Source: Streptomyces eurocidicus
GTDB taxonomy: Bacteria; Actinomycetota; Actinomycetes; Streptomycetales; Streptomycetaceae
Direction of reading: 5' to 3'
NCBI RefSeq assembly: GCF_002891295.1
Contig: NZ_LGUI01000003.1
Coordinates: 372,001-436,000 of the forward strand
Length of the DNA: 64,000 nt
Within the stretch, counting starts at the first letter, position 1. Each line of letters begins with the position of its first letter. Under the pieces are notes generated by a model that had not been told where the DNA came from, did no database searches, and saw only the letters and a program-made list of their open reading frames with translations. A program made the translations under genes and the position numbers. Shown here in pieces: positions 37,937 to 47,744 of the stretch.

Positions 37937-40017
37937 CCCTCGGGGGCGACTCCCCCGCACTCGGTCGCGATGCGCCTCGCGGCCGTACGGTGCGCCTCGG
38001 CGGTGCGCGTTTCACCGAAGGCGTCCGCCAGGTCGGCGAGCTCCTCCAGGACCCGGACCTCGTCCGTGCGGGAACCGCGCCTCCGGGCACCGTCGAGCGC
38101 GGCGCCGACCAAGGGGCGGGCCTCCTCGGGACGGCCGCTCAGGCGCAGCGCGCGGCCCAGTTCGAACGCGGTCCGCGCGGTCATGCGCTCCCGCTTCTGG
38201 AGCCGGGCCATCTCGAAGGCTTCGCGCAGCGGTACGACGGCCTCCTGGTGCTGCCCGCTCCGCAGCGCGGTCTTTCCCAGCAGGTACGTCTGCAGCAGTA
38301 CGCCGTACTCGTTGCCGATCTCCGCGTGGACCGCCTTCGACGCTTCGAAGTCCGCGGCGGCTCCGGTCCAGTCCCCGGTCTCTGCCTTGAGCAGCCCTCG
38401 GAACTCCACCGTCGAGGCCCGCAACTTGCGCTCCGGGTCGGATTCCCCCAAGGCGTCGGAGGCGTTGAGGGCATGCCGCAGGTGCTCGGCCGCCTCCTCG
38501 TACAGCCGCTGCTCCCACAGCGGGCGGGCCAGCTGACACCTCATCCGCACCATGGCCGGCAGGTACTCCGCGCGGTCGGCCGCGGCCACCCCCGTACGGA
38601 ACGCGTCCATGATGTCCGCGTAGTGCTGATGGTCGAGGAAATGGGTCCACAACGGCTCGCACAACGCCCAGGCGTCCTCGTACAGCCCGTCCTCGAAGGC
38701 CGACCGGACGCACCCGTACAGGATGTGTCGCTGGGCATCCAGCCACCGCAGCGCTTCCGGCTTCCCCGGGAAGTCGACGTCGGGCACGTCGGTGCCCGCG
38801 GAGTCCGGCACTTCCGCGAACGTCATCCGCGACCCCGCCGCCACGAGGTCCGCGCGGGCGGCCTGGCGCCTGATCCAGGTGATCAGTGAACGGCGGGCCC
38901 CGGCCCGCTCCGCCCCGTCGGGGTCCTCCTGCCGTGCCCGACGGTCGGCATGCCCCCTCAAGAGGCTGTGCATGCGCCAGCCCTCGGTCAGCCCTTCGAG
39001 CAGTCCCGCGGACTCCAGTTCCTCCAGGGCGTCTTCCGCGAGGAGTGGAGCGCGACCGAGCAGAGCGGCGGCGACCGATTTCGTGACGCCGGGGCCCGGA
39101 AGCTGGGGCAGCAGGCGGTACAGGCGTGCCGCCTCCGGTGGCAGAGCCGCGTACGCGGCATCCCACACGGCTTCGACCATGGGAATACCCTTCCCGTGCA
39201 GCTCCGCCGTGAGCTCCGCGACGAGCCGGGACAGGCTGCGCCTGCGGTACTTGCGCACCCACTGCCCGGCCACCTGGAGGGCGGCCGGCAGCCCTCCGCA
39301 GCCTCGTGCCAGATCGACGACCGCCTCCGGCTCCGCCGCCAGCCGGGGATCGTCCACGAGGTGGCCCAGCAGCCGCACGGCGTCGTCCACCCCGAGCGGG
39401 CCCACCGGCACCTCGACAGCGGCTCTGCCGTCGAGGTCGTACAGGGCGGCCTGGCTGGTGACGATCACAAGGCTGAGGTCCGATGACGGGAGGAGTTCGT
39501 TCACCTCGGTCCCGAGGCGCGCGTTGTCGACGACCACGATGAGCCGCTTGCCCTTTGTCCTGCTCCAGAGCTGCTTTTTGCGACCGCCCTGGGATTTTTC
39601 CAGCCAATCCGGTGTCACGCCCATGCCCGTCAGGAGTTCCCCGACAGCGTCCGAGACTTCGACGACACCGTCCCGGCGCAGGTCGTCGAGGTCTACGTAG
39701 AGCACTCCGTCCGGGTACCGGTCGGTGAGGCCGCGAGCCATGTGGAACCCGAGTGCCGTCTTGCCGATGCCGCCGATACCGGTCAGCGCGACGACCAGGG
39801 GTCCGCCGTGCACCGGGTGGCCCTCGACCGCACGGGTGATGCGCTCACGCTCGTCGTGTCTGTTCTCGAACCGGGCCAACGCGGGTGGGAGTTGGCAGGG
39901 GACGGGCCGGCCCGACGCTTCCGCGCCGTGAAAGTGCTGGTGAATCTCTCCGATGCGGCCAGCTTGGACGACCACTTCCGCGTGCCCGTCCAGACTGTTC
40001 CAGGTGTCCTCGGCCAT
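37924..40017 (-). CDS. NLR-like STAND NTPase (NB-ARC plus helical repeats), copy B
   Basis: 697 residues. Residues ~6-30 hold [18 protein letters not shown], the same type of segment as in copy A. The P-loop [16 protein letters not shown] lies near residue 78, Walker B is RLIVVVDNA, and [15 protein letters not shown] is the GLPxAL motif. The C-terminal half is TPR-like ([21 protein letters not shown]). TAGTGT lies six bases before the ATG, so it is probably leaderless. It is convergent with GT-B copy 2 (13-base overlap) and divergent from the small motif-bearing protein. Confidence 0.88.
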   Translation of the reverse strand: MAEDTWNSLDGHAEVVVQAGRIGEIHQHFHGAEASGRPVPCQLPPALARFENRHDERERITRAVEGHPVHGGPLVVALTGIGGIGKTALGFHMARGLTDRYPDGVLYVDLDDLRRDGVVEVSDAVGELLTGMGVTPDWLEKSQGGRKKQLWSRTKGKRLIVVVDNARLGTEVNELLPSSDLSLVIVTSQAALYDLDGRAAVEVPVGPLGVDDAVRLLGHLVDDPRLAAEPEAVVDLARGCGGLPAALQVAGQWVRKYRRRSLSRLVAELTAELHGKGIPMVEAVWDAAYAALPPEAARLYRLLPQLPGPGVTKSVAAALLGRAPLLAEDALEELESAGLLEGLTEGWRMHSLLRGHADRRARQEDPDGAERAGARRSLITWIRRQAARADLVAAGSRMTFAEVPDSAGTDVPDVDFPGKPEALRWLDAQRHILYGCVRSAFEDGLYEDAWALCEPLWTHFLDHQHYADIMDAFRTGVAAADRAEYLPAMVRMRCQLARPLWEQRLYEEAAEHLRHALNASDALGESDPERKLRASTVEFRGLLKAETGDWTGAAADFEASKAVHAEIGNEYGVLLQTYLLGKTALRSGQHQEAVVPLREAFEMARLQKRERMTARTAFELGRALRLSGRPEEARPLVGAALDGARRRGSRTDEVRVLEELADLADAFGETRTAEAHRTAARRIATECGGVAPEGQSS

Positions 40018-40023
40018 GCGCCA

Positions 40024-40029
40024 ACACTA
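40024..40029 (-). promoter_or_regulatory. -10 element of a leaderless promoter for NLR copy B
   Basis: TAGTGT on the minus strand, six bases before the ATG at 40017. Confidence 0.45.
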
Positions 40030-40183
40030 TTGGCCCATCGGCAACATGACGATGCGTACATATCGGCCGGCCGCACCGAGGCCGTGGTCCGTGGCCCGGA
40101 CCTGGATGTGCCGGAACCACTTCGACGGGGTGCGGTGCCGACCTAAGGTGGGACGACCCGACACCGAGCGAGGGAGTCCCAGC

Positions 40184-40618
40184 ATGGACCCGATCACCGC
40201 AGCGGCACTCGCCGCGCTGGCCGGCAGCCTCGGCAGTGAAGCCGGGCGCCAGGCATGGCAAGGGCTCACCGCGCTGGTGCGGCGCCCCTTCGGGTGGGCC
40301 GCGGCCCAGGGACCGGAGGGCAACGGGACGCCCCAGGTCAGCTCGGGTGAGCTGGAAGCCGCCGCGTTGGCGGGAGACCCCGCCGACCCGATGCGCGCAC
40401 AGGCGCTGGCGACGGCCCTCGGCGTACGGGCGGCCCTGGACGGCGAGTTCCGCGCACTGCTCGACGAGTGGTGGCAGCGGGCACAGGCCGGTTCCCCGGG
40501 CGGCGATGTGCACAACAGCATCAGCGGCGGCACCCAGAACGGCCCGGTGCTCCAGGGCCGGGACTTCTCGAACCTGACCTTCGACATGACGCGCGGCGAG
40601 GCCGCTCCGGACAGCTGA
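40184..40618 (+). CDS. small helical protein with C-terminal amyloid-signal-like motif (Bell-type candidate)
   Basis: 144 residues from the ATG at 40184, which has GAGGGAG upstream. Residues 1-100 are helical (ITAAALAALAGSLGSEAGRQ; AQALATALGVRAALDGEFRALL). Residues ~111-133 are NSISGGTQNGPVLQGRDF, matching the N-terminal segments of both NLR-like proteins in spacing: N-S-x-x-G, then V-x-Q-x-G or close. In described bacterial NLR amyloid systems, a Bell-domain effector carries such a motif at its C-terminus next to an NLR carrying it at its N-terminus. That role is inferred here. It is divergent from NLR copy B. Confidence 0.7.
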   Translation: MDPITAAALAALAGSLGSEAGRQAWQGLTALVRRPFGWAAAQGPEGNGTPQVSSGELEAAALAGDPADPMRAQALATALGVRAALDGEFRALLDEWWQRAQAGSPGGDVHNSISGGTQNGPVLQGRDFSNLTFDMTRGEAAPDS

Positions 40619-40781
40619 AACACCACTTCAGAGCCGTTTCCGAGACCCTCTTCGCGTGCGCTCCCGGAGTCTCCGCGGTCGTCGGCGGGCGGGGTGCCTT
40701 CCCGACCGGTGCCGGACGGAGTTATCCACAGGCTGGGGCTCTCCTCGACACGTTGTCGGTCCGGCGGCGCAGAATGGGGCC

Positions 40782-42659
40782 ATGACTGAGAGCAACGGGT
40801 CCAAGCTGAGTGACGGGGCCGCGGAGGCCGGCGCGGCGGCGCGCGCGGCGAGTGAGGCCATGCCGGACTGGGAGAAGCGCTTCCGGGCGCCGCGGGTGGG
40901 GCTGCCCAAGTGGGCGGAGGACGCCCCGGACCGCTCACTGTTCGTCTCGAACGTGACGGGCACCTTCGAGCTCTACGCCTGGGACCGCGCGACGGGCGAG
41001 CAGCGCCAGGCGACCGACCGGCCGAACGGCACGACGGGCGGGCTGCTGTCGCCGGACGGCGAATGGATCTGGTGGTTCTCCGACAAGGACGGCGACGAGT
41101 TCGGCGTATGGATGCGCCAGCCCTTCCACGGCGGGCCGAACGAGGAGGCGACGCCCGGTCTCGACCCCTCCTACCCCGGTGGCCTGGCCCTGGGCAGGGA
41201 CGGCACGGCGGTCGTCGGCCGGTCCACGGACAAGGGCGGCTCGACCGTCCACGTCGCGCGGCCCGATGCCGAGCCCGTGGAGATCTACCGCCATGAGGAG
41301 TCCGCCGGCGTGGGCGGTTTCTCCCATGACGGCACCCTGATCGCGATCGAACACACCGAGCACGGTGACGCCATGCACTCGGCGATCCGGATCGTCCGTA
41401 CGGACGGCACCACGGTCGCCGAGCTCGACGACACCCGGGGCGGCACGGAGGAGCTGGGCCTCGCCGCCATGGGCTTCGCCCCGGTCGACGGTGACTCCCG
41501 GCTGCTCGTCGGGCACCAGCGGCGCGGCCGCTGGGAGCCCATGCTGTGGGACGCGGCGACGGGTGAGGAGACGGCACTCGCCGTCGACCTGCCCGGCGAT
41601 CTGGACGCCGACTGGTACCCGGACGGGTCCGCGCTGCTGATCGAGCACAGCTTCCAGGCCCGCAGCGAGCTGTGGCGCTACGACCTGGCCGACGGCGCCC
41701 TCTCCCGCGTGGACACCCCGGAGGGCACCGTCTCCGGCGCGCTGGCCCGCCCTGACGGCACGGTGGAGTTCCTGTGGTCCTCCGCCGCCAAGGCCCCGGT
41801 CGTGCGGTCCACGACCGGGCAGGTCGTACTGGACCCGCCGCCGGCGCCGGGCGGCGTGGGCCGGGCCCCGGACTCGGTGCCGGTGAGCGACGCGTGGGTG
41901 GACGGACCGGGCGGCAAGGTGCACGCCCTGATCCAGAAGCCGGCCGGCGAGGGACCCTTCCCGACCGTCTTCGACATCCACGGCGGCCCGACCTGGCACG
42001 ACAGCGACGCCTTCGCCGCCGGACCGGCGGCCTGGGTGGACCACGGCTTCGCGGTCGTGCGCGTCAACTACCGGGGCTCGACCGGCTACGGCAGGGCGTG
42101 GACGGACGCCCTCAAGCACCGGGTCGGCCTGATCGAGCTGGAGGACATCGCGGCGGTCCGGGACTGGGCCGTGGCGTCCGGGCTGGCGGACCCGGAGCGG
42201 CTGGTGCTCGCCGGCGGCTCCTGGGGCGGCTATCTGACGCTGCTGGGGCTCGGCACCCAGCCGGAAGCCTGGGCGCTGGGCCTGGCCGCCGTGCCCGTGG
42301 CGGACTACGTGACGGCCTATCACGACGAGATGGAGGCCCTGAAGGCACTGGACCGCACGCTGCTGGGCGGCACCCCGGAGGAGGTGCCGGAGCGCTTCGC
42401 CGCGTCCTCACCGCTGACGTACGTCGACGACGTGCGCGCCCCGGTCTACATCTCGGCGGGGATGAACGACCCGCGCTGCCCCATCCGGCAGGTCGAGAAC
42501 TACGTCGAGCGGCTGGAGCGCCGGGACCACCCCCTGGAGGTCTACCGCTACGACGCGGGGCACGGCTCCCTGGTGGTGGAGGAGCGGGTCAAGCAGCTCC
42601 GGCTGGAGATCGCCTTCGCGGAACGGCACCTGGGCGCGGGGAGCGGCGGGAAGCCGTAA
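40782..42659 (+). CDS. S9-family prolyl-oligopeptidase-like serine peptidase
   Basis: 625 residues from the ATG at 40782; CAGAAT just upstream suggests a leaderless message. An N-terminal beta-propeller (to ~residue 360) precedes an alpha/beta-hydrolase domain with the nucleophile in AGGSWGGYLTL, the acid in GMNDPRCP and the histidine in DAGHGSLVVEE. The family cleaves short peptides, often acyl-aminoacyl or dipeptidyl substrates. Probably cytoplasmic: no signal peptide seen. Confidence 0.92.
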   Translation: MTESNGSKLSDGAAEAGAAARAASEAMPDWEKRFRAPRVGLPKWAEDAPDRSLFVSNVTGTFELYAWDRATGEQRQATDRPNGTTGGLLSPDGEWIWWFSDKDGDEFGVWMRQPFHGGPNEEATPGLDPSYPGGLALGRDGTAVVGRSTDKGGSTVHVARPDAEPVEIYRHEESAGVGGFSHDGTLIAIEHTEHGDAMHSAIRIVRTDGTTVAELDDTRGGTEELGLAAMGFAPVDGDSRLLVGHQRRGRWEPMLWDAATGEETALAVDLPGDLDADWYPDGSALLIEHSFQARSELWRYDLADGALSRVDTPEGTVSGALARPDGTVEFLWSSAAKAPVVRSTTGQVVLDPPPAPGGVGRAPDSVPVSDAWVDGPGGKVHALIQKPAGEGPFPTVFDIHGGPTWHDSDAFAAGPAAWVDHGFAVVRVNYRGSTGYGRAWTDALKHRVGLIELEDIAAVRDWAVASGLADPERLVLAGGSWGGYLTLLGLGTQPEAWALGLAAVPVADYVTAYHDEMEALKALDRTLLGGTPEEVPERFAASSPLTYVDDVRAPVYISAGMNDPRCPIRQVENYVERLERRDHPLEVYRYDAGHGSLVVEERVKQLRLEIAFAERHLGAGSGGKP

Positions 42660-42799
42660 GGCGACGACGGCGCCTTACGGTCCGGCCCGGCCCGGTAGGC
42701 CCGGCCCGGTAGGGGACTCGCGGGGCCCTTGGGGCGTGGCGGCCTGCCCCCCTTGGGGCAGGTGACCGCCCGTCCTGTCCTGGGCGGGTTCCTGGCCCC

Positions 42800-42970
42800 C
42801 TAGGGCCGGGGCGCCCCTTCCGGAGCCTTGGGTCCTGCGGGCGCCGCCGCGGCGTCGGGGATCTCCGTAGCGTCGGGGGTCTCCGGGCCGTCGGAGGTCT
42901 CCGTAGCGTCGGGGGTCTCGGGGCCGTCGGAGGTCTCCGGGGCGTCGCGAGTCTCCAGGGCCCCGGCCCC
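42800..42970 (-). pseudogene. in-frame tail of SURF1 beyond an amber stop
   Basis: After the TAG at 42971-42973 the same frame stays open for 56 more codons to a second TAG at 42800. It reads PETSDGPETPDATE-type repeats, Pro/Glu/Thr/Asp-rich, like the tail before the stop. It is either a recently cut-off C-terminal tail, a readthrough extension, or a base error. Confidence 0.6.
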
Positions 42971-43828
42971 CTACGACGCCTTGGTGCCCTCGGGCACCCC
43001 GGTGTCCCCAGGCGCCTTGGCGGCCTCCTGTGCCTTGGTCTCCTCCGGCTGGTCCGGGGTGATGCCGAGGGCCAGGTCCTTGGCCGCCTCGACCTCCCTG
43101 CGGAAGAGCCGGAACCACATGAAGAGGACGAAGCCCGCGAAGACGAACCACTCACCGGTGTAGCCGAGGTTCTGGAACGCCTTGAGGTCGAGGCCACTGT
43201 TGGGAGCGACGGCCGGCGGCACCGGCGTCAGGGCGCCCTCCGCCTTGGGCGCGGTCAGCCAGGCGTCGTACACCTCGTACGGCAGGACGTTGACCAGGGA
43301 GGCGGAGCTGATGACGCCGAGCTGCCCCTCGGGCAGTCCGCCGGCCGACCGTACGCCCTTGGAGCCGGGGCTCTCCGAAGCCTGGAGGGCGCCGGTCACG
43401 GTGACGTGCCCCGTCGGCGGGGCGGGCACGGCGGCGGTGTCGGCCTTGGAGCCCGCGTCGCCCGGCAGCCAGCCGCGGACGATCGGGACGGCCTTGCCGC
43501 CGTCGGTGCGCAGCAGCGTCAGGACGTAGAAGCCCTGGCGGTCGTCCAGGCTGCGGTTCGGGACGAGCAGCTGGTGCCCGGTGTCGTAGCGGCCGGTGAC
43601 GACGGCCTGGCGGCCGGAGGTCTCCGTGCTCACCGGCAGCAGCTCGCGCAGCGGCTCGGCGGCGGCGGCCTTGGCGTCGTCGGCCTGCGTCTGCTGCTCG
43701 CGGTGCGAGTCGACGCGCGTTTCGAAGCGGCTGAGCTGCCAGCTGCCCATGAACAGACAGACAGGGATGGACAGCACGGCGAAGACGTTGATCGCCCACC
43801 AGCGGGAAGTCAGCAGGAACCGATACAC
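42971..43828 (-). CDS. SURF1-like cytochrome oxidase assembly protein
   Basis: 285 residues from the GTG at 43828, with TACCGT six bases upstream (leaderless). Two membrane helices bracket the protein (YRFLLTSRWWAINVFAVLSI at the start; WFVFAGFVLFMWF near residue 235), with the SURF1 core between, e.g. GSWQLSRFETR and VVTGRYDTGHQLLVPNRS. Family members help insert heme into aa3 oxidase. The C-terminal acidic tail is interrupted by TAG although the frame goes on. Confidence 0.88.
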   Translation of the reverse strand: MYRFLLTSRWWAINVFAVLSIPVCLFMGSWQLSRFETRVDSHREQQTQADDAKAAAAEPLRELLPVSTETSGRQAVVTGRYDTGHQLLVPNRSLDDRQGFYVLTLLRTDGGKAVPIVRGWLPGDAGSKADTAAVPAPPTGHVTVTGALQASESPGSKGVRSAGGLPEGQLGVISSASLVNVLPYEVYDAWLTAPKAEGALTPVPPAVAPNSGLDLKAFQNLGYTGEWFVFAGFVLFMWFRLFRREVEAAKDLALGITPDQPEETKAQEAAKAPGDTGVPEGTKAS

Positions 43829-43999
43829 ACCACCACGGTACGGGCCCCTCCGCTCGGGCTCCGCACCGGGCGGCTCCCTCACGGCCCGAGGCCCAGCCGA
43901 AGCACGGCCCGAGGCACGGCCCGGCACGGACCGGAGCAACCCGGAGCCGGTCCGAAACAGCCCGGAACAGTCCGGAGCGTGCCGCGCACGCCGCCGCGG

Positions 44000-45187
44000 C
44001 TACCTCGCCGGAACCGCCATGGGCCCCGTGCGGTAAACCGTTCCGGCGCAGGCGTCGTCGATCTTGGCGTCCGCTATCGCGGGCTCGCCGACGTCCGGGG
44101 TGTGGCTGACCACGACGCTCGCCGGCGGCTTGGGCGGCGGGGTGTTCTCGGTCACGCCGGGTGTCTGCGCGGCCGGGGCACCGGCGGACGGGGCACCGCT
44201 CGCGCTCGGCGCGGGGGTGGCGGGTCCGGTGTTCCTCCCGCAGCTGTTCGTACCGCCGTCGGGCGACGGTATCCAGGCGAACTTCACCTCGTACGCCTGG
44301 CCGGGCTGGAGGATCACCTCGCTGGGCTCGCCGGCGGGGCTGGGCAGACCGGTCGCGGCGTCGCCCTGGGTGTGGTCGACGACGGAGACCCGGGAGGACT
44401 CCGCGCTGCCGCGCGCGCTGACGGCCACCGTGCCGGGCCCCGCGACCGTACAGACGGTGCGCGAGACGTTGACGACGCGGAAGGCGCCGTAGACACGGCC
44501 GTCCCGGTCGGCGGCGCCGACGGTGCCCGCGCCCTGGCCGAGCTGGTCGCGGTCGCAGGTCGGGGAGACGGGGGCGAAGGTGTTGGTGGGGTCGGGCAGG
44601 CTGGCGGCCGGGGTGCCCGACGGCTTCGGCTCGTTGCCCTTGTGGCCCTCCTCCTTCCGCTCCTCCTCCCGGGAATCCGGGCTCTCGGTGCCCTTCTCCG
44701 CCGGACGGCCGGCCTCTGTGAGGCCGTCGCCACGGCCCTCGCCGCCCTCGTCCTCGCTGCGCCGGCTGCTGGCGGTGGTGGCGTGGCGCTCGCCGGGGGC
44801 GTCCTCGGAGGAGGCCACATGGATGAGCGCGGGCAGCGCCGTGCCACCGAGGATCAGCGCCGCCGCGGCGCCGATGAGGGCCTGCCGACGGCGCGCGCGC
44901 CGCGCCGGGACCGCGCGCCGCAGCTGCTCCAGGGCGTCCGGGGACGGCTCCAGCTCCTCGACGGCTCCCTGCAGGAGTCGCCGCAGGACCTCCTCGTCGA
45001 CGCCGGAACCGGCGGCGGAGGCGGCGGAACCGGCGGGCTCGGAGAACTCGGAGGACTCGGAGGACTCAGAGAACTCGGAGGAGCGGGAGGGACCGGAGGA
45101 GCGGGAGGGACCGGACGCGCCGGATGAGCCGAAGGGACCGGACGAGCCGTCCTCGGGACGGCGGCCGTCCGAGTGCTGCTGGTTCAT
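44000..45187 (-). CDS. single-pass membrane protein co-transcribed with ECF sigma factor (candidate anti-sigma or target)
   Basis: 395 residues. A Ser/Glu-rich N-terminus (~residues 1-60), a helical stretch (VDEEVLRRLLQGAVEELEPSPDALEQLRRAVPARRARR), then one membrane helix near residue 100, then a disordered acidic stretch and a C-terminal beta-rich domain with two or more cysteines outside the membrane. The ATG overlaps the stop of the sigma gene (ATGA), the usual layout for an anti-sigma factor, but no HxxxCxxC zinc motif is present, so this is a guess. Confidence 0.75.
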   Translation of the reverse strand: MNQQHSDGRRPEDGSSGPFGSSGASGPSRSSGPSRSSEFSESSESSEFSEPAGSAASAAGSGVDEEVLRRLLQGAVEELEPSPDALEQLRRAVPARRARRRQALIGAAAALILGGTALPALIHVASSEDAPGERHATTASSRRSEDEGGEGRGDGLTEAGRPAEKGTESPDSREEERKEEGHKGNEPKPSGTPAASLPDPTNTFAPVSPTCDRDQLGQGAGTVGAADRDGRVYGAFRVVNVSRTVCTVAGPGTVAVSARGSAESSRVSVVDHTQGDAATGLPSPAGEPSEVILQPGQAYEVKFAWIPSPDGGTNSCGRNTGPATPAPSASGAPSAGAPAAQTPGVTENTPPPKPPASVVVSHTPDVGEPAIADAKIDDACAGTVYRTGPMAVPAR

Positions 45188-45843
45188 GCCGGAGCCTCCA
45201 TGGCGACACGCAGCGCCGCGATGCCGCGGGAGCCGTACGCCTTGACCGAACCGAGAGAGAGGCCCAGGGTCTCGGCGACCTGGGCCTCGGTCATATCGGC
45301 GAAGTAGCGGAGGACGAGGACCTCGCGCTGGCGGCGCTGCAGTCCGCGCATCGCGGTGATCAATTGGTCTCGCTCCAGCTGTTCGTACGCGCCCTCCTCG
45401 GCGCTCGCCATGTCGGGCATCGGCTTGGACAGCAGCTTCAGCCCGAGAATGCGACGGCGCAGCGCGGAGCGGGACAGATTGACGACAGTCTGCCTCAAAT
45501 AGGCCAGTGTCTTCTCCGGGTCCCGGACGCGGTTACGCGCGGAATGCACCCGGATGAACGCTTCCTGGACGACGTCCTCGCAGGAGGCGGTGTCGTCGAG
45601 GAGCAGCGCGGCGAGGCCGAGCAACGACCGGTAGTGGGCGCGGTAGGTCTCGGTGAGGTGGTCGACTGTGGTGCCCGCTGCCATCGCCTCGTCAGCGTCC
45701 CCGCGCTGGGACGGGAGCTGGGCGGCGGAGCGGGTGGTCGGCCAGGGAGCGATCACCGGCATACCGCCCGACGCGCGGGGACGCGGACGCACTGCGCTGC
45801 TGCCACGCCTCGGGGCGGTTGCGATGCTGATGACCTCTGCCAC
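45184..45843 (-). CDS. SigE-family ECF RNA polymerase sigma factor
   Basis: 219 residues from a GTG at 45843. An N-terminal tail of ~55 residues is followed by region 2 (LLLDDTASCEDVVQEAFIRV) and region 4 (RQREVLVLRYFADMTEAQVAETLGLSLGSVKAY). A shorter form from the ATG of MAAGTTVDHLTETYRAHY is possible. It is the first gene of a two-gene unit with the membrane protein. The gap to asd (45844-46128) shows no gene and should hold its promoter. Confidence 0.9.
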   Translation of the reverse strand: MAEVISIATAPRRGSSAVRPRPRASGGMPVIAPWPTTRSAAQLPSQRGDADEAMAAGTTVDHLTETYRAHYRSLLGLAALLLDDTASCEDVVQEAFIRVHSARNRVRDPEKTLAYLRQTVVNLSRSALRRRILGLKLLSKPMPDMASAEEGAYEQLERDQLITAMRGLQRRQREVLVLRYFADMTEAQVAETLGLSLGSVKAYGSRGIAALRVAMEAPA

Positions 45844-46128
45844 GCCTGTTGGACACGCTTCCCCCCATCAGGGTTGTACGCGTGAGGCACCCCGTTTGAC
45901 GATGCACCGCGTGACGATGCGTCATATGCCCTCATGCGTACCAGCTCTTCCTCAATGCCCCGGTTTTGGCACCACCGCAAGAGACGGCAGCAAAGACGCC
46001 CCGTGCCCGGTCACCGGTTCCGGCCGCCGGTGGCGAGGGGCGGACAGTGATAGTCGAACACACCATCTGCCCAGCTCAAGAGGTCTGGACCAACGACTTG
46101 ATCACAGGACCTTCACGGATCCTCCAGA

Positions 46129-47226
46129 TTAGGGAGTGGTCAGCTCCGCCGCCACGAATTCAGCGATCTGGACGGCATTGAGGGCCGCGCCCTTGCGGAG
46201 GTTGTCGCCGCAGGCGAAGAATTCCAGTGCCTTGGGGTCGTCCAGCGCGCGCCGCACCCGCCCCACCCACGTGGGATCCGTGCCGACCGCGTCGGCGGGC
46301 GTGGGGAACTCCCCCTCGGCGGGGTCGTCGACGAGCACCACACCGGGCGCGTTGGCCAGGATCTCGTGTGCCTGGGCGACCGAGACCTCGTTCTCGAAGC
46401 ACGCGTGCACCGTGAGCGAGTGCGTCGTGATCACCGGTACGCGCACACAGGTCGCGCTCACCGGCAGCCCCGGCAACCCCAGGATCTTCCGGGACTCGTC
46501 CCGGATCTTCATCTCCTCGGAGGACCAGCCGTCCTCGCGCGGTGAGCCCACCCAGGGCACGACGTTCAGCGCCAGCGGGGCCGGGAAGGGGCCCAGGGTG
46601 TCGCCGACCGCCCGCCGGACGTCGCCCGGCTGCGTACCCGCCGAGGCCCCGACGACCGCGGCGAGCTGCGCGCGGAGCGTGTCGACGCCCGCCTTGCCCG
46701 CACCCGAGGCGGCTTGGTACGAGGAGACGACGAGCCCGCTCAGCCCGAACTCGGCGTGCAGCGCGCCCACCGCGACGATCATCGACAGGGTGGTGCAGTT
46801 GGGGTTGGAGATGATGCCGCGCGGCCGTACCCGCGCCGCGTGCGCGTTGACCTCGGGCACGACCAGCGGGACGTCCGGGTCCATCCGGAAGGCCCCGGAG
46901 TTGTCCACGACCACCACGCCCTTGGCGGTGGCGATCGGCGCCCACCGCGCCGCGACCTCGTCGGGCACGTCGAACATCGCGACGTCGACCCCGTCGAAGA
47001 CCTCCTCGCTCAGCGCGAGGACCGGGGTCTCCACGCCCCGGACGGCCGGCCTGCGACCGGCCGAGCGGGCGGACGCCACGAGGCGGATCTCGCCCCAGAC
47101 GTCCGCGCGCCGGGAGAGGAACTCCAGCATGACCGTGCCCACGGCGCCGGTGGCGCCGACCACGGCCAGGGTCGGCCTACGGCCCGTGCCCGCCGGGGCG
47201 GGACGGGCCGCGTAGCCGCCGGTCAT
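46129..47226 (-). CDS. asd: aspartate-semialdehyde dehydrogenase
   Basis: 365 residues from the ATG at 47226, whose first bases overlap the stop of ask (ATGA). NADP-binding [13 protein letters not shown] near residue 22, the active-site Cys in [16 protein letters not shown], and the catalytic His in [15 protein letters not shown]. It reduces beta-aspartyl phosphate to the semialdehyde, the branch point to lysine/diaminopimelate, threonine and methionine. Length normal. Confidence 0.95.
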   Translation of the reverse strand: MTGGYAARPAPAGTGRRPTLAVVGATGAVGTVMLEFLSRRADVWGEIRLVASARSAGRRPAVRGVETPVLALSEEVFDGVDVAMFDVPDEVAARWAPIATAKGVVVVDNSGAFRMDPDVPLVVPEVNAHAARVRPRGIISNPNCTTLSMIVAVGALHAEFGLSGLVVSSYQAASGAGKAGVDTLRAQLAAVVGASAGTQPGDVRRAVGDTLGPFPAPLALNVVPWVGSPREDGWSSEEMKIRDESRKILGLPGLPVSATCVRVPVITTHSLTVHACFENEVSVAQAHEILANAPGVVLVDDPAEGEFPTPADAVGTDPTWVGRVRRALDDPKALEFFACGDNLRKGAALNAVQIAEFVAAELTTP

Positions 47227-47744
47227 CGACCGGTGCCGCCGTAAACGACCGCCTCGTCGCTCTCGCTGTCCAGACCGAAGGCCGTGTGCACGGCGCGCAC
47301 GGACTCGTTGGCGTCGTCGGCGCGGGTGACCACCGAGATACGGATCTCGGACGTCGAGATCAGCTCGATGTTCACCCCCGCGTCGGACAGCGCCTCGAAG
47401 AAGGTCGCCGTGACGCCCGGGTTGGTCTTCATGCCCGCGCCGACCAGGGAGATCTTGGCGATCTGGTCGTCGTAGCGCAGCGAGTCGAAGCCGACGCGCC
47501 CCTTCGTCTTCTCCAGCGCCTCGATGGCCTTGCGGCCCTCGGTCTTCGGGAGGGTGAAGGAGATGTCCGTGAGGCCCGTGGAGGCCGCCGAGACATTCTG
47601 GACGATCATGTCGATGTTGATCTCGGCGTCCGAGATGGCACGGAAGATCGTCGCGGCCTCGCCCGGCTTGTCCGGCACCCCGACGACCGTGACCTTGGCC
47701 TCGGACGTGTCGTGGGCAACACCCGAAATGATCGCCTGCTCCAT
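47223..47744 (-). other. probable internal start giving the aspartokinase beta subunit
   Basis: An ATG at 47744, in the ask frame, follows GAGGGGACC at a good distance and starts [20 protein letters not shown], 173 residues that contain only the ACT domains. In Corynebacterium and Bacillus, in-frame starts like this make the regulatory beta subunit of an alpha2beta2 enzyme. Confidence 0.65.
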
